From NCBI RefSeq assembly GCF_000731095.1, contig NZ_JMTZ01000044.1, forward strand, positions 1-64,000: a stretch of 64,000 bases of DNA. Reading direction: 5' to 3'. Within the stretch, counting starts at the first letter, position 1; the number at the start of each line of letters is the position of its first letter. Below, piece after piece: positions 1 to 8,833 of the stretch. The notes under the pieces were generated by a model. The model did no database searches. It was given only the letters and a program-made list of their open reading frames with translations, and was not told the origin of the DNA. Position numbers and translations under genes: made by a program. The DNA is from Lysobacter antibioticus (GTDB taxonomy: Bacteria; Pseudomonadota; Gammaproteobacteria; Xanthomonadales; Xanthomonadaceae).

Positions 1-80
1 TCACCGAGTTCAGCGACGACCTGACCAACTTCGATTACGACCACAAGGGCTGGTTCTTGAATCTGGTCGGCACGTACTGA
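1..80 (+). CDS. 3' end of an unidentified gene (partial)
   Basis: An open frame runs from the window edge to a TGA at 78-80 and gives 25 residues ending in DYDHKGWFLNLVGTY. The coding-like codon use and the clean stop suggest the end of a real gene that begins outside the window. The KGWFLNL segment recalls the tails of some PilY1-type or other secreted proteins, but 25 residues are too few to assign a family. Confidence 0.55.
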   Translation, partial: TEFSDDLTNFDYDHKGWFLNLVGTY

Positions 81-456
81 TCGCGTTAGGCCGTAACGCA
101 AATGCGTTGCGGCCATCGCCGCGACCGCCGAGAGGATGATCGCGCATGAGCGGCGGATGGTTCTGCGGCCGCTCGGCGCCTGCGTGGGGGGGCTTTTGAG
201 CCATTCGCGCCGCCGCCGGTTTTTCGTTGTGGATGAACGATATTAGGTAGACATATTTGCGCTTTCGTTCTGGTCATAGGCGCGTCGGCGATCGGCATGA
301 GCGAAACCGGCGCGCAGATCCGGATACAGATCCAGCAAGAAGACTCAGCTCGGCTCCGGCCGGAGTGACCACTAGCGGCAACGATCCAGCGTCGCAGTCC
401 CATCGATCGAATTGCAGCCGCGGCCGAACCTTCGCAGGCGGTCCATGGAGAAGGAA
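81..456. other. non-coding stretch upstream of the DUF11 protein gene
   Basis: 376 bases with no credible gene. It is GC-rich except for an AT-rich patch near 225-265 that could hold the promoter of the downstream surface-protein gene. No confident -35/-10 pair, operator or terminator could be assigned by eye. Confidence 0.5.
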
Positions 457-3400
457 ATGAAATCCATCGTCGCCAAGCTCCTCGCGCTGATGACGGCCGT
501 GCTGGGCATGTTGGCTGCCGGTCCGGCGGCGGCGCAGTACGCGACCGGCGGAAGTGGCCAGTATCGAAGCCAGATCCTGTGGTTCGACTGGGGCGTCAGC
601 GGCACCGCCATTCCCCAGGTGGGCACTTCGGTCGTCAATACGATCACCATTTCCGGTACGCCGCTGGTGATTACCTGCACCTTGAGCGGCATCAACGGCA
701 ACGGAGCCGATCCCGACCTGCAGATCTATCGGCCTGGCGGCTATTTCGAAGACGGTCTGGACGATCTGTACAACGTCGGCGGCACCGGTGGCTCCAACAC
801 GATGGACATCGGTCTGATCAATCGTGTCGACGGCACCCTGACCACGTTCACCTACAGCTGCTCGGCTTTGCTGGGCGGCAGTCCCTATGTACTGGACGGC
901 CTGGTGTTCGCCGATGCGGAGACCACCAGTGTCACCGAAGCGATACGTACGACGTTGCCTGCGGGCGCCACGATGCGCGTGATCGAGCGCAATCGCGCCG
1001 CGGGTTGCACGACCGGTTACAACGTCAACGTGACAGGCACGACCTATGCGTTTTCTTCGTTGCCGCCGAATAGTTGTTCGCCGGCCAACCCCGCCCCGAT
1101 GGGGGTGTACTTCATCGACAACGCCACCACGGCGACCCTTACGCTGCAGGCCGGCGGCCTCCAGGCGGTGGCCTTGGGCGTGATGCTCAACGTGGCCGAC
1201 TACGGCGATGCGCCGAGCAGTTACGGTACGGCAGGGCACTTGCCGCAATACAACTGGAGCGGCGGCACGCTTCCGGCCGGCAACACCGACATATTCTCCG
1301 CGGGCTTCTCGCTCGCAACCCTCGTGCAGCCGACGACTGCCTTGCTCGGAAGCCGCGTCGATGTCGAGAATCCGGCCTGGGCCGGGGCCGGGGCGTCGCT
1401 CGACGACAGCAACGGCGCCGCCAACGACGAGGATGGCGTCAACGTATCGGCATTGGCTCCGCTGTCGGTCAGCCTGCGGACGCTTTCGTATTCGGTGCCG
1501 GTGGCCTGCGTCGGCACGGGCTTCATCGCAGGGTGGATCGACTTCGACCGCAATGGCGTATTCGATGCCGACGAACGATCGGCGACGGTGAACTGCAGCG
1601 GCGGCAGTGCGACGCTGGCTTGGACGGTGAACCCGGATACCAGCGCCGGTCAGTCCTATCTGCGCGTGCGCACCGCGGCCAGTGCCGCGCTTATTGCCAG
1701 CGCCACCGGCATCGCCGGTTCGGGCGAAGCGGAGGACTACGCACTGACGATTCTCGATCAGACGAGCTTCGGCACCTGCGATGCGCGCATGTGGCTCGAA
1801 CAGTCGCCGGGCGCGCCGACGCCGACCACGCTGTACCAGATCAATACCACCGTCAATCCGCTGGTGTTCAACGCCGTGGGAACCGCCACCTCGGTGTATA
1901 ACGCGGTGGGCTACAACCCCAGCGACAACTATCAGTACGGTTTGATCACCAATCCTGCCGGCAATACCCTGGTGCGCGTTGGCGCCGACGGCAGCACGGC
2001 GATACTGGGAGCGGTGACCGGATTGCCTTCGGCGGTCTATATCAGCGGCGCCTTCGGCACCTCCGGAAACATCCTGTACGTTAAGAACAACGTCGCTGCC
2101 GGCACCGTGATGTACGCGGTCAACATCACGACCTTGGTCGCGACGCCGATCACCCTGAGTTCGGCGATCAATATCGCCGACTGGGCCTGGGTGGGCGGCC
2201 TGCTGTACAGCGTGACGAACAGCGGTCAGCTGGTGTCGGTCAATCCGACCACCGGTGCCGTCACCAATATCGGCGTGCCGAACGGTTTGCCGGCGGGCTT
2301 CTTCGGCGCGATCTATGGCGCGCCCAACGGCTTGTACGGTTCGGGCAATAACCCGCCCAGTGGTTTTTATCAGTTCGACTTGAATACCGGCGCGGCGACC
2401 CTGATCAGCGGCGCGCCGGGCTCGAGCTCCAACGACGGTTCCAACTGTCCGACTGCGAACATCACCTTCGGCGCCGACTTGGCGATTACCAAGACCAATA
2501 CGCCTGGCGTCAACGGCGAGGTCGACCAGGCCAACGACACCTATGCGCCGGGCACGAACGTCGTCTACACGATCGTGGTCAGCAACAGTGGGCCCTTCGG
2601 CGCCCAGAATGCGACGGTCGCCGATCCGTTGCCGGCCGGCATCACCACTGCGAGTTGGACCTGCACGGGCACGGCCGGCGGCGTCTGCACGGCCAGTGGC
2701 AGCGGCGCGATCAACGACGCGACCGTCGATCTGCCGGTCGGCGGTTCGGTGACTTACCTGCTGACCCTGACGGTGCCGGCGAACTTCACCGGTGCGCTGA
2801 CGAATACCGCCACGGTCACCGCCGGCGCCGGTACCAGCGAAGCCAACACCGCCAACAATCAGGCCACCGATTCGGACGTGTCGGTGGCGCGGTTGACGAT
2901 CGCGAAGACCAGCCTTGGCGGGGTCGGCAGTTTCGGCTTCACCGGCAGCAATGGCGTAGTGCCGCAAACCTTGACCACGACTGTGGCCGGCACGCCGGTA
3001 AGCGGCGCGGTGCAGACGTTGACCGCGCTCGGAACCGTGACGACGGTGACCGAGGCGGCGGTCGCCGGCTTCACCCTGACCGACATCACCTGCACCGGGC
3101 TGGCCGCGGGAGGAAACGCGGCGCCGGACCTGGGCAATCGAACGGTGACGCTCGATGCCGCGGCCACCGCGGCCGGAGCGAACATCGTCTGCACCTTCAC
3201 CAACAGCAGGCAGCCGGTGCTGCGACTGCAAAAAGCCTTGCCGCTCGGGCGCTTCGTCGGCAGCGACCAGTTCGCGTTGACGATCAGCGGTGCAGGCGGG
3301 CCGGTCAGCGTGACCACGACCGGCACGACCAATACGCCAGCCGAGATCGCGGTCCTGGACCCGGCCACGCTGGCGAGCGTCTACACCCTGTCCGAAGCGG

Positions 3401-3876
3401 GCGCAGCCGGCGCCAACCTGGCCAACTACGTCACGACCTATGCCTGCACCAATGCATCGGCCGGCGGACAAACCCCGAGCGGCAGCGGCAGCAGCTTCAG
3501 CGTGACGCCGGTGGCCGGCGACGACCTGACCTGCACGCTGAGCAACACGCGTAACCCGCTCGCCGACTTGATCATCACCAAGACCAATACCCCTGGCGTG
3601 GGTCCCAGCGACCAAGCCGGCGACACGGTGACGCGAGGCGCGACCACGATCTACACCATCGCGGTGACCAACAACGGGCCGGATACGGTTACGGGCGCCG
3701 TGCTGAGCGATCCCGCTGCAGGCCGCAACGGTCTGACCTGCACCGCGCCGCCGACCTGCAGTGGAGCAGCCTGCCCGGCGGGTCTGACCTTGGCTCAGCT
3801 GGAAAGCGGTGTCGCCTTGGGGGCACTCGCCAATGGAGCATCCGTGGTCGTGACGTTGACCTGCACGGTCAACTGA
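457..3876 (+). CDS. secreted GEVED / DUF11 repeat surface protein
   Basis: 1139 residues. A signal peptide (MKSIVAKLLALMTAVLGMLA, then GPAAAQ) shows export. The start at 457 has GGAG five bases upstream; an in-frame ATG at 445 is the alternative. Domains in order: a secreted N-terminal beta region; a GEVED-type module opening with YGDAPSSYGT (about residue 248) and closing with GSGEAEDYAL (about 430); a propeller-like segment resembling DUF6923 (438-668); a DUF11 domain (674-808); two prealbumin/SpaA-like beta domains ending in CTFTNS and CTLSNT motifs (811-1031); and a second DUF11 domain to the stop. DUF11 domains are Ig-like modules of bacterial surface proteins. No sortase motif or autotransporter barrel is visible, so the anchoring route is unknown. 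Probably an adhesin or envelope structural protein; the function is not established. Confidence 0.85.
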   Translation: MKSIVAKLLALMTAVLGMLAAGPAAAQYATGGSGQYRSQILWFDWGVSGTAIPQVGTSVVNTITISGTPLVITCTLSGINGNGADPDLQIYRPGGYFEDGLDDLYNVGGTGGSNTMDIGLINRVDGTLTTFTYSCSALLGGSPYVLDGLVFADAETTSVTEAIRTTLPAGATMRVIERNRAAGCTTGYNVNVTGTTYAFSSLPPNSCSPANPAPMGVYFIDNATTATLTLQAGGLQAVALGVMLNVADYGDAPSSYGTAGHLPQYNWSGGTLPAGNTDIFSAGFSLATLVQPTTALLGSRVDVENPAWAGAGASLDDSNGAANDEDGVNVSALAPLSVSLRTLSYSVPVACVGTGFIAGWIDFDRNGVFDADERSATVNCSGGSATLAWTVNPDTSAGQSYLRVRTAASAALIASATGIAGSGEAEDYALTILDQTSFGTCDARMWLEQSPGAPTPTTLYQINTTVNPLVFNAVGTATSVYNAVGYNPSDNYQYGLITNPAGNTLVRVGADGSTAILGAVTGLPSAVYISGAFGTSGNILYVKNNVAAGTVMYAVNITTLVATPITLSSAINIADWAWVGGLLYSVTNSGQLVSVNPTTGAVTNIGVPNGLPAGFFGAIYGAPNGLYGSGNNPPSGFYQFDLNTGAATLISGAPGSSSNDGSNCPTANITFGADLAITKTNTPGVNGEVDQANDTYAPGTNVVYTIVVSNSGPFGAQNATVADPLPAGITTASWTCTGTAGGVCTASGSGAINDATVDLPVGGSVTYLLTLTVPANFTGALTNTATVTAGAGTSEANTANNQATDSDVSVARLTIAKTSLGGVGSFGFTGSNGVVPQTLTTTVAGTPVSGAVQTLTALGTVTTVTEAAVAGFTLTDITCTGLAAGGNAAPDLGNRTVTLDAAATAAGANIVCTFTNSRQPVLRLQKALPLGRFVGSDQFALTISGAGGPVSVTTTGTTNTPAEIAVLDPATLASVYTLSEAGAAGANLANYVTTYACTNASAGGQTPSGSGSSFSVTPVAGDDLTCTLSNTRNPLADLIITKTNTPGVGPSDQAGDTVTRGATTIYTIAVTNNGPDTVTGAVLSDPAAGRNGLTCTAPPTCSGAACPAGLTLAQLESGVALGALANGASVVVTLTCTVN

Positions 3877-3892
3877 GTCGGCGACTTGCCCG

Positions 3893-3914
3893 CGCCGCCG
3901 GATCGCCGGCGGCG
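3893..3914 (+). terminator. stem-loop after the DUF11 protein gene
   Basis: A perfect 9-bp stem (CGCCGCCGG / CCGGCGGCG) with a 4-base ATCG loop lies 16 bases after the stop codon. No U-tract follows, so it may be a transcript-end stabiliser or weak terminator rather than a classic intrinsic one. Confidence 0.45.
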
Positions 3915-4343
3915 TATCGATAGCGAGCGAACGCATTTCCCTGACTCGCATGCCGGCTCTGCCCGGTTATGGCCGTCGGCGCGTATTGCCGCGCCGGTCG
4001 GTATCTGCCGATACGGGTTCGTTGATCCCGCTAATAATCCGCGGCAGCCGATATGGCACCGCCGGTAACACCCCTCTCATTCCCTGAGTGTCGCGGCCTC
4101 GGGAATGGGCTGCGGTGTGCATTAAATCCAGCGATCCTGCGAAGAAAACGGATCTGGATCAGGCTCGATTGGCCAGGCTCAAAAGGTAAGTTTTGTCAGA
4201 GGCTTCTTTCGAACCCCGGTTCAGTGTCACGCGGCTGACATTTACCGTCAATTACCGCCCCAAAGCGTGGGTCCAGGGGGGCGGGAAGGGGGGCGAGCTT
4301 GCACGTAGCTGGCACGAAGAGCGCTTTCTTGGGCGATGTAAAC

Positions 4344-4369
4344 AGTTTCATCGCGAAATTGATGAAACT
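4344..4369. promoter_or_regulatory. palindrome, possible activator site
   Basis: AGTTTCATC and GATGAAACT form a perfect 9-bp inverted repeat with an 8-base spacer. It ends about 30 bases upstream of the -24 box of the sigma-54 promoter at 4398-4414. Enhancer-binding proteins usually bind dyads farther upstream, so this may be an activator or a repressor site; the binding protein is unknown. Confidence 0.4.
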
Positions 4370-4397
4370 TTGCCAAATTCGGCCAAAAACGTGACGG

Positions 4398-4414
4398 TCG
4401 GCACAGAATTTGCA
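4398..4414 (+). promoter_or_regulatory. sigma-54 (-24/-12) promoter
   Basis: CGGCAC-N5-TTGCA matches the RpoN consensus TGGCAC-N5-TTGCW with one mismatch. The invariant GG (4400-4401) and GC (4412-4413) are separated by the canonical 10 bases. Transcription would start near 4425 and run rightward, where no convincing gene is seen for at least 500 bases. The nearest candidates are the small frame at 4928 and the DUF4096-domain gene at 5136. Confidence 0.6.
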
Positions 4415-4927
4415 TCGGTATGCCTAAGAGGCCATCGGCGCGACAGGACGTCCGGCGAGGGCGGACTCATACGGCGAGGCGAAAGTCGGGTGCGTAGTGG
4501 ATTCCTCTCATGGAGATTCCGGCTCGGCGCTTTTATCTTGATGCGCCAGCGCGTGTCGTATGCGGAGCAGACGATCGAGATATTCGCGAGCGCTGGCTCT
4601 ATTCGCCGTCCATGCCTTGGCTGGCCTGGTTCGAGATAAAAAGCGAAGTGGGGCGTGCGCGGTCTTATGTTTCAGGTGCAATTAATTTGTGCGGGTTATT
4701 GGCGGCGTGGCGGGGTCGAAATGCATGCAGACGATCGGCGCCGAAGATAATTGCGGGTAATAACGGCTAAGGAGTCGTTGCACATATCAAATTTTCATTT
4801 CGGTTCGGGTGATATTGAACGCACGCTTCGAGCGTTCGTGTCGTGCACATGGTGTGCACCGGACAGGATTTAGTTTGCGTCGCGATCCGGCGGCGCAATC
4901 CCAACAAAGAGGCCAAGGATGGCGATC

Positions 4928-5092
4928 ATGGACGAAAACAAGCGTTGGGCCCGGAAGGATGAAAGTCCGGTTTCAGCAATCTGTCGTAGCCCGCGACAGG
5001 AATCGAAGCAGTCCGATTCCAAGGAGGTAATGCACTGCGTCCAGTCTTCCGATCCTGGTTTGTGTCGATGGAATCGCCCTTGTCGGCAATGA
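4928..5092 (+). CDS. doubtful 54-residue cysteine-containing ORF
   Basis: The ATG at 4928 has AAGG nine bases upstream and opens 54 codons; another in-frame ATG lies at 4919. The product starts MDENKRWARKDESPV, is polar, and has five cysteines, four of them in its last third. No family is recognised. It lies downstream of the sigma-54 promoter and immediately before the DUF4096-domain gene. It could be a chance frame. Confidence 0.2.
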   Translation: MDENKRWARKDESPVSAICRSPRQESKQSDSKEVMHCVQSSDPGLCRWNRPCRQ

Positions 5093-5135
5093 CCCTTCGG
5101 AACCCCCCTAGACATACCCATAAGCAGATCACGCC

Positions 5136-5597
5136 GTGTGCAATATCCATCCGTTTAGCAACGAACAAATCGACGACCCCGTGGACGAGCTGGAAGCCGA
5201 ATCCATGCCCCAGAACGACAGCGAGGAATTGAAATTCACCCGGCTCGATGAGAAGCAGTGGGCGGCCATCGAAGCCGTGTTGCCGCGGACGGTCTATACG
5301 CGCAACGCCAGCGCCGACGACGCACGACGATTCGTCGAGGCGGCGTTGTGGGTCATGGCGACCGGGCGTTTCTGGACCGAATTGCCCGAGGCGGTCTATG
5401 GGCCCTGGCGCAAGAATTACGTCCGCAGCAACCGCTGGATTTACCGCGGCATGTGGCTGACGGTCATCAACGCGCTCGGCCCGGACAGCGAACTGGCGGC
5501 GTTGATCTCCGGTTACATGAATTCGCAGCTCGAGCGCCACCGGAAATTCGGTCGTCGCAATAACTTCCTGGACGAGGGCGGCGAGCACGAAACCTGA
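5136..5597 (+). CDS. stand-alone IS5-type transposase N-terminal (DUF4096) domain protein
   Basis: 153 residues from a GTG at 5136; an ATG at 5205 with GGAAG upstream is the alternative start. The core (KQWAAIEAVLPR, then RRFVEAALWVMATGRFWTELPE and YGPWRKNYVRSNRWIYRGMW) matches the N-terminal DUF4096 helix-turn-helix domain of IS5/IS1182-type transposases, which binds the element ends. The protein stops after this domain: no DDE catalytic domain follows, and no terminal inverted repeats are visible. An acidic N-terminal extension precedes the domain. It may be an IS remnant or a domesticated DNA-binding regulator. The intact frame and the hairpin after the stop favour a functional gene. Confidence 0.7.
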   Translation: MCNIHPFSNEQIDDPVDELEAESMPQNDSEELKFTRLDEKQWAAIEAVLPRTVYTRNASADDARRFVEAALWVMATGRFWTELPEAVYGPWRKNYVRSNRWIYRGMWLTVINALGPDSELAALISGYMNSQLERHRKFGRRNNFLDEGGEHET

Positions 5598-5651
5598 GGC
5601 TTTGCGTTGGGGATGGTCATCGGTCCAGCCGAATCGCGGGCCCTGGCCATG

Positions 5652-5702
5652 GAAGAAGGCGCCGCTAGCCGCCGGGCTAGGGCTCGGGGCGGCGCCTTCT
5701 TC
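5652..5702. terminator. bidirectional hairpin terminator
   Basis: A perfect 14-bp stem (GAAGAAGGCGCCGC / GCGGCGCCTTCTTC) encloses a smaller CTAGCC-GCCG-GGCTAG hairpin. It is 55 bases after the stop of the DUF4096-domain gene and ends in CTTCTTC, like many terminators of GC-rich gammaproteobacteria. Confidence 0.65.
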
Positions 5703-6049
5703 TACCTGCCGCGTGGTGCTCGTTCCTGCCGGAGCTCCCGTTCTCCTCCGGTCGACCCGGGCGCCGCCCGGGCGATAAACCGTTCGATGCCGGCGTTCCT
5801 TGCGGCCCGTACGGCACTTCTCTCCGTGCCGCCGGGCCGCCTCCTTGAGGTCTCTCATTAAGGCCGCCAGCCGAGGCCGCCAGCCATACCGGCCGTTGCC
5901 GCATAGGCGCTGCAATCGGGCTGCGGGATAATGCCCGTCGCCGCGGCGGTCCCTGCTGCGGATGCGCCGACCGAGGCCGCATCGGCCTCCGGTCCTTCCC
6001 CCGGCAAGCGCGGCGTGCATCGCCAGCGCCCGATCTTCAAGGCAGACCC
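5703..6049. other. non-coding stretch before the HAD hydrolase
   Basis: About 350 GC-rich bases between the terminator and the HAD gene. No gene, RNA or repeat is seen; it presumably holds the HAD gene promoter. Confidence 0.45.
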
Positions 6050-6760
6050 ATGCTGGAACTAGTAGGTTTCGACGGCGACGACACGCTTTGGCACAGCGAG
6101 GGCTACTACCAGGAGGCTGCGGTCGAATTCGACAGGATCCTCAGCGCCTGGGTCGACGTCGACAACGCCTCGGTACGCCAGCGCCTGCTGGCCGTCGAGC
6201 GCAGCAACCTCGCCCTGTTCGGCTACGGCGTCAAAGGCATGGTCCTGTCGATGATCGAGGCGGCGATCGACATCACCGAATCGCGCATCTCGGCCGCCGG
6301 CATCCACAAGATTGTCCTGCTCGCCAAGGCCATGCTCGACCACCCGGTGGAGCTGCTGCCCGGCATCCGCGAGGCCGTCGAAGCCGTCGCGGCCCGCCAC
6401 CGCATCGTCCTGATCACCAAGGGCGACCTGTTCCACCAGGAAAAGAAGGTCGCCCGCAGCGGCCTGGCCGATCTGTTCCACAGGATCGAGATCGTCTCGG
6501 AGAAGGACGACGCCAGCTATTCGCGAGTGCTGGCGGAGTTCGGCATCGCGCCGAGCGCTTTCGCCATGGTCGGGAATTCGCTGAGGTCGGACATCGAGCC
6601 GGTGATCACCCTCGGCGGCTGGGGCATCCACATGCCCTACCACGTGACCTGGGCGCACGAGATGGAGCACGGCATGAGCGGCGAACATCCGCGCCTGCAG
6701 ACGGTGAGCGGAGCCGGCGCGATCGCCGAAGCGATCGCACGCTTCGATCGTGGAGTCTGA
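6050..6760 (+). CDS. HAD-superfamily hydrolase
   Basis: 236 residues. Motif I is FDGDDTLW, with the nucleophile Asp8 and general acid Asp10 near the N-terminus. Motif II is LITKGD (Thr123). Basic residues near Lys132 or Lys152 could serve as motif III, and MVGNSLRSDIEP around 173-184 is the acidic motif IV region. The cap is all-helical and inserted after motif I, as in class I HAD phosphatases. It probably dephosphorylates a small metabolite; the substrate cannot be read from the sequence. AAGG lies about 9 bases before the ATG. It stands alone, with no co-directional neighbour within 750 bases downstream. Confidence 0.85.
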   Translation: MLELVGFDGDDTLWHSEGYYQEAAVEFDRILSAWVDVDNASVRQRLLAVERSNLALFGYGVKGMVLSMIEAAIDITESRISAAGIHKIVLLAKAMLDHPVELLPGIREAVEAVAARHRIVLITKGDLFHQEKKVARSGLADLFHRIEIVSEKDDASYSRVLAEFGIAPSAFAMVGNSLRSDIEPVITLGGWGIHMPYHVTWAHEMEHGMSGEHPRLQTVSGAGAIAEAIARFDRGV

Positions 6761-7566
6761 GGTCGCGCAGGTGCCGGCAGAGGTCGCGACTGCGGCGGAG
6801 CGGCCGGCGGCGCAAGCCGTCTATGGCTCGTAACGCAAAGATCGTACCCGCCGCCTCGCGGCGGCGCCCTCCGGCAAGCCAACGACCTTTGGCCCCGGCC
6901 GCCAGCCCCGGTGTTTCGGGCGGCGAGGGTCGTAGGCGCGAAGCGGCCTGATCGGGCGGATTGGTCCGAGCGAGTGGAATCGATGGAATGCAGTTGCCGA
7001 TTCGGCGTACGACGCCATCGTCCTGTATTCGCGTGTCGCCTACGGTTCCTGGCGGAAGCCTGCAACGTCTAGGCCTGTATTCTTCCGTCGCTGCATAAGC
7101 GGGCTTGGAACCGGCCAGCCGCACGCCCGATGCTCCGCGGCGAACTCTCGACGGCTGGGCGAAGTTCGCATGTCAGTCGAGTCGTGCCGGATCTGTTTGG
7201 ACTCGAAGGGCGACACGCCGCGCATGCCCTCTGCGAGAGTCGCTGTGCATGCGGGGCGCGCAAGCACATGGATCGGCGATGCAGGGGGCGAGCGAGCTAA
7301 GAATTTTCCCTATGCCATATCCGATGGAACTGACCTCTAATGCATACGGGCGGAAAGACGCGGTGTTCCAGCTCTATCCAAGCAAGAGCGCAGCCGCTGC
7401 GCGATCGTGCGATGGAGGCCCGGTTGCATTGGCGGATGAGCAGTCGATCGCGTCTTTGAAGAGCATTCGCGCGATGGCATTGTGATCAACAGCATGTTGG
7501 CTGCGGCCGCGCCAGAGTCGCAGGACAGTGGCCTGCGGAAATATCGAATTTGAACAGGAGATCGTC
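6761..7566. other. 806-base stretch with no supported gene
   Basis: Several overlapping frames exist but none has a good ribosome-binding site or recognisable product. A frame from 7312 (57 codons, MPYPMELTSNAYGRKD) sits in a lower-GC patch just before the toxin gene and could be a remnant. A GCCGC-CTC-GCGGC hairpin occurs near 6850. Confidence 0.4.
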
Positions 7567-8724
7567 GTGGGCAAGAATGCCGATGGAAAGAAATACGAGG
7601 ATGTCATCAACCAGGTCGAAAGGGAGTTCTTGACGCCGCAACATCGGGTTGCGATCGAAGAGGCGTCGCGCAAAGGGAATTTTGCCGTCAGCTTCAGGGC
7701 GGCGGGCGCTGCCACGCTGGCCGCGCTCGAAGAGGGGGCCGCGGCCAAAGGGCACGATATTCTTGAGAAAACCATCAAGCAATCGTCGATAGCCAAGGCA
7801 TATCCGGCGAACGCCGAGGGCATGTTGCAGAAGGTGCGCGACGCCGGTATCGAGGGCTATGTCGGCCATTGGGAAAAGGCCAGCGGAGAACTGACGGGCA
7901 TCTATCTCAGCAGCGGTCACGGCCTGGGCGACCGGGTCAAGGGGAACATCTACCCCATCGAGATGAACCGGTTGGAGGAGTCGCTGGCCCCGCTCAAAGC
8001 AAAGGAAAGCTGGAGGGCGCTGCCGTTCACCGGCGACTACGACATGCACGACATGTTGACGTTTCGCGGAGCCGGCTTGCCGCATACGCCGCTGGTCGGC
8101 TCAAAGGAAGAACTGGCGATCAGGCACGCGATCAACAGCGCGGTGGCCGCGGTCGATGCGAATCGCCCGGTCGCCGACATCGAACACAATGTGATCCGCC
8201 ACGGTCCGCAGGTCAGTTTCTCGAGCTACATGGTCAGCCATGAGGCCGGGGTGGTGAAAAAGGACGGAGGGTTTTTGGGGGCGGTCGCCAAGCCGGGCGA
8301 ATTCCCGGTGGCGATCGTCGATCGCGGCAAATGGTCGATGATTCAAGATGCGAAGCAGCTTGCCGACTACTATCGAAGCGTCGGGGCGCACATAAAGGAA
8401 ACCTGGAACCCCGATGGCGTCAGGACTTTCGCCGATTCGGAGAAGCCGGGCATGGTGAAGTACGGCTGGCGCGGCGATACGCCTGCGAAGCCGCCTGTTC
8501 CCACCGCATCGCAATCGGTCGATAGTCATCCTTCCGCCATCGTCGATCGCATGCTGGCGGCATCGCAAAGCGGCGATCGCGATGCGTTTCGGCAAATGAC
8601 CCAGCAAGCCGCAGCGGCAGCGCCGGGACGCGAACTGCGCAGCGAGGCGGTGGTTACGGTCGACAGCCAACAGCAGGCCGTGGAACAGCCCCTGCCGGGC
8701 TCGAGCGGACTGCGCATGAAGTGA
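7567..8724 (+). CDS. edema-factor/ExoY-like adenylate cyclase-family toxin
   Basis: 385 residues from a GTG at 7567 with AGGAG six bases upstream; the same frame is open farther upstream. Residues 43-75 (FRAAGAATLAALEEGAAAKG, then HDILEKTIKQSS) match the FR..G..T..LIEEG..TKG..xHxKSSDW block of the anthrax edema factor/CyaA/ExoY family. GDYD (Asp157, Asp159) matches the metal-binding DxD, and RHG (His212) the later adenine-side histidine block. Lys61 and Lys68 are kept, but the catalytic His between them (H351 in edema factor) is Leu66, and the Asn after HG is not evident, so activity may differ. There is no signal peptide. The C-terminus (AIVDRMLAASQSGDRDAFRQ, then Gln-rich) resembles the tail of Xanthomonadales type IV effectors. 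No immunity gene is obvious, as would fit an anti-eukaryotic effector. Confidence 0.7.
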   Translation: MGKNADGKKYEDVINQVEREFLTPQHRVAIEEASRKGNFAVSFRAAGAATLAALEEGAAAKGHDILEKTIKQSSIAKAYPANAEGMLQKVRDAGIEGYVGHWEKASGELTGIYLSSGHGLGDRVKGNIYPIEMNRLEESLAPLKAKESWRALPFTGDYDMHDMLTFRGAGLPHTPLVGSKEELAIRHAINSAVAAVDANRPVADIEHNVIRHGPQVSFSSYMVSHEAGVVKKDGGFLGAVAKPGEFPVAIVDRGKWSMIQDAKQLADYYRSVGAHIKETWNPDGVRTFADSEKPGMVKYGWRGDTPAKPPVPTASQSVDSHPSAIVDRMLAASQSGDRDAFRQMTQQAAAAAPGRELRSEAVVTVDSQQQAVEQPLPGSSGLRMK

Positions 8725-8833
8725 TCGGTGATCCGCGATCCGGCGCCGAGGGGGCGTCGGGTCCGTGGCGGGCCCGAGTCCAAGTCCGAAGAAATGCAGG
8801 CGCAGCTCGAGAATGCGTCGGGAAAGCGCTTGA

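Larger units (their letters stand above)
3915..5135. other. 1.2-kb stretch without a clear gene
   Basis: The stretch holds a palindrome (4344-4369), a sigma-54 promoter (4398-4414) and one doubtful 54-codon frame (4928-5092). Base composition falls well below the surrounding level in 4540-4870, which suggests a non-coding or transferred segment. Open frames from 4193 and 4510 lack a ribosome-binding site and give unconvincing proteins. Confidence 0.5.

Noticed and set aside
274-3951. Very long open frame (1225 codons) opposite the DUF11 protein gene
   Set aside because: Shadow of a GC-rich gene; low-complexity Arg/Gly/His-rich product, no ribosome-binding site, and the plus-strand frame has clear domains and a signal peptide.
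4778-4873. 31-codon frame MHISNFHFGSGDIERTLRAF after AAGGAG, starting at TTG
   Set aside because: Only three bases separate the Shine-Dalgarno from the TTG; too short and without homologues to claim.
5136-5597. Complete insertion sequence
   Set aside because: No DDE catalytic domain, no terminal inverted repeats and no target duplication are visible.
7105-7485. Upstream gene of the ExoY-like toxin (126 codons)
   Set aside because: No ribosome-binding site, biased composition in the first half and no recognisable domain; at most a remnant from 7312.
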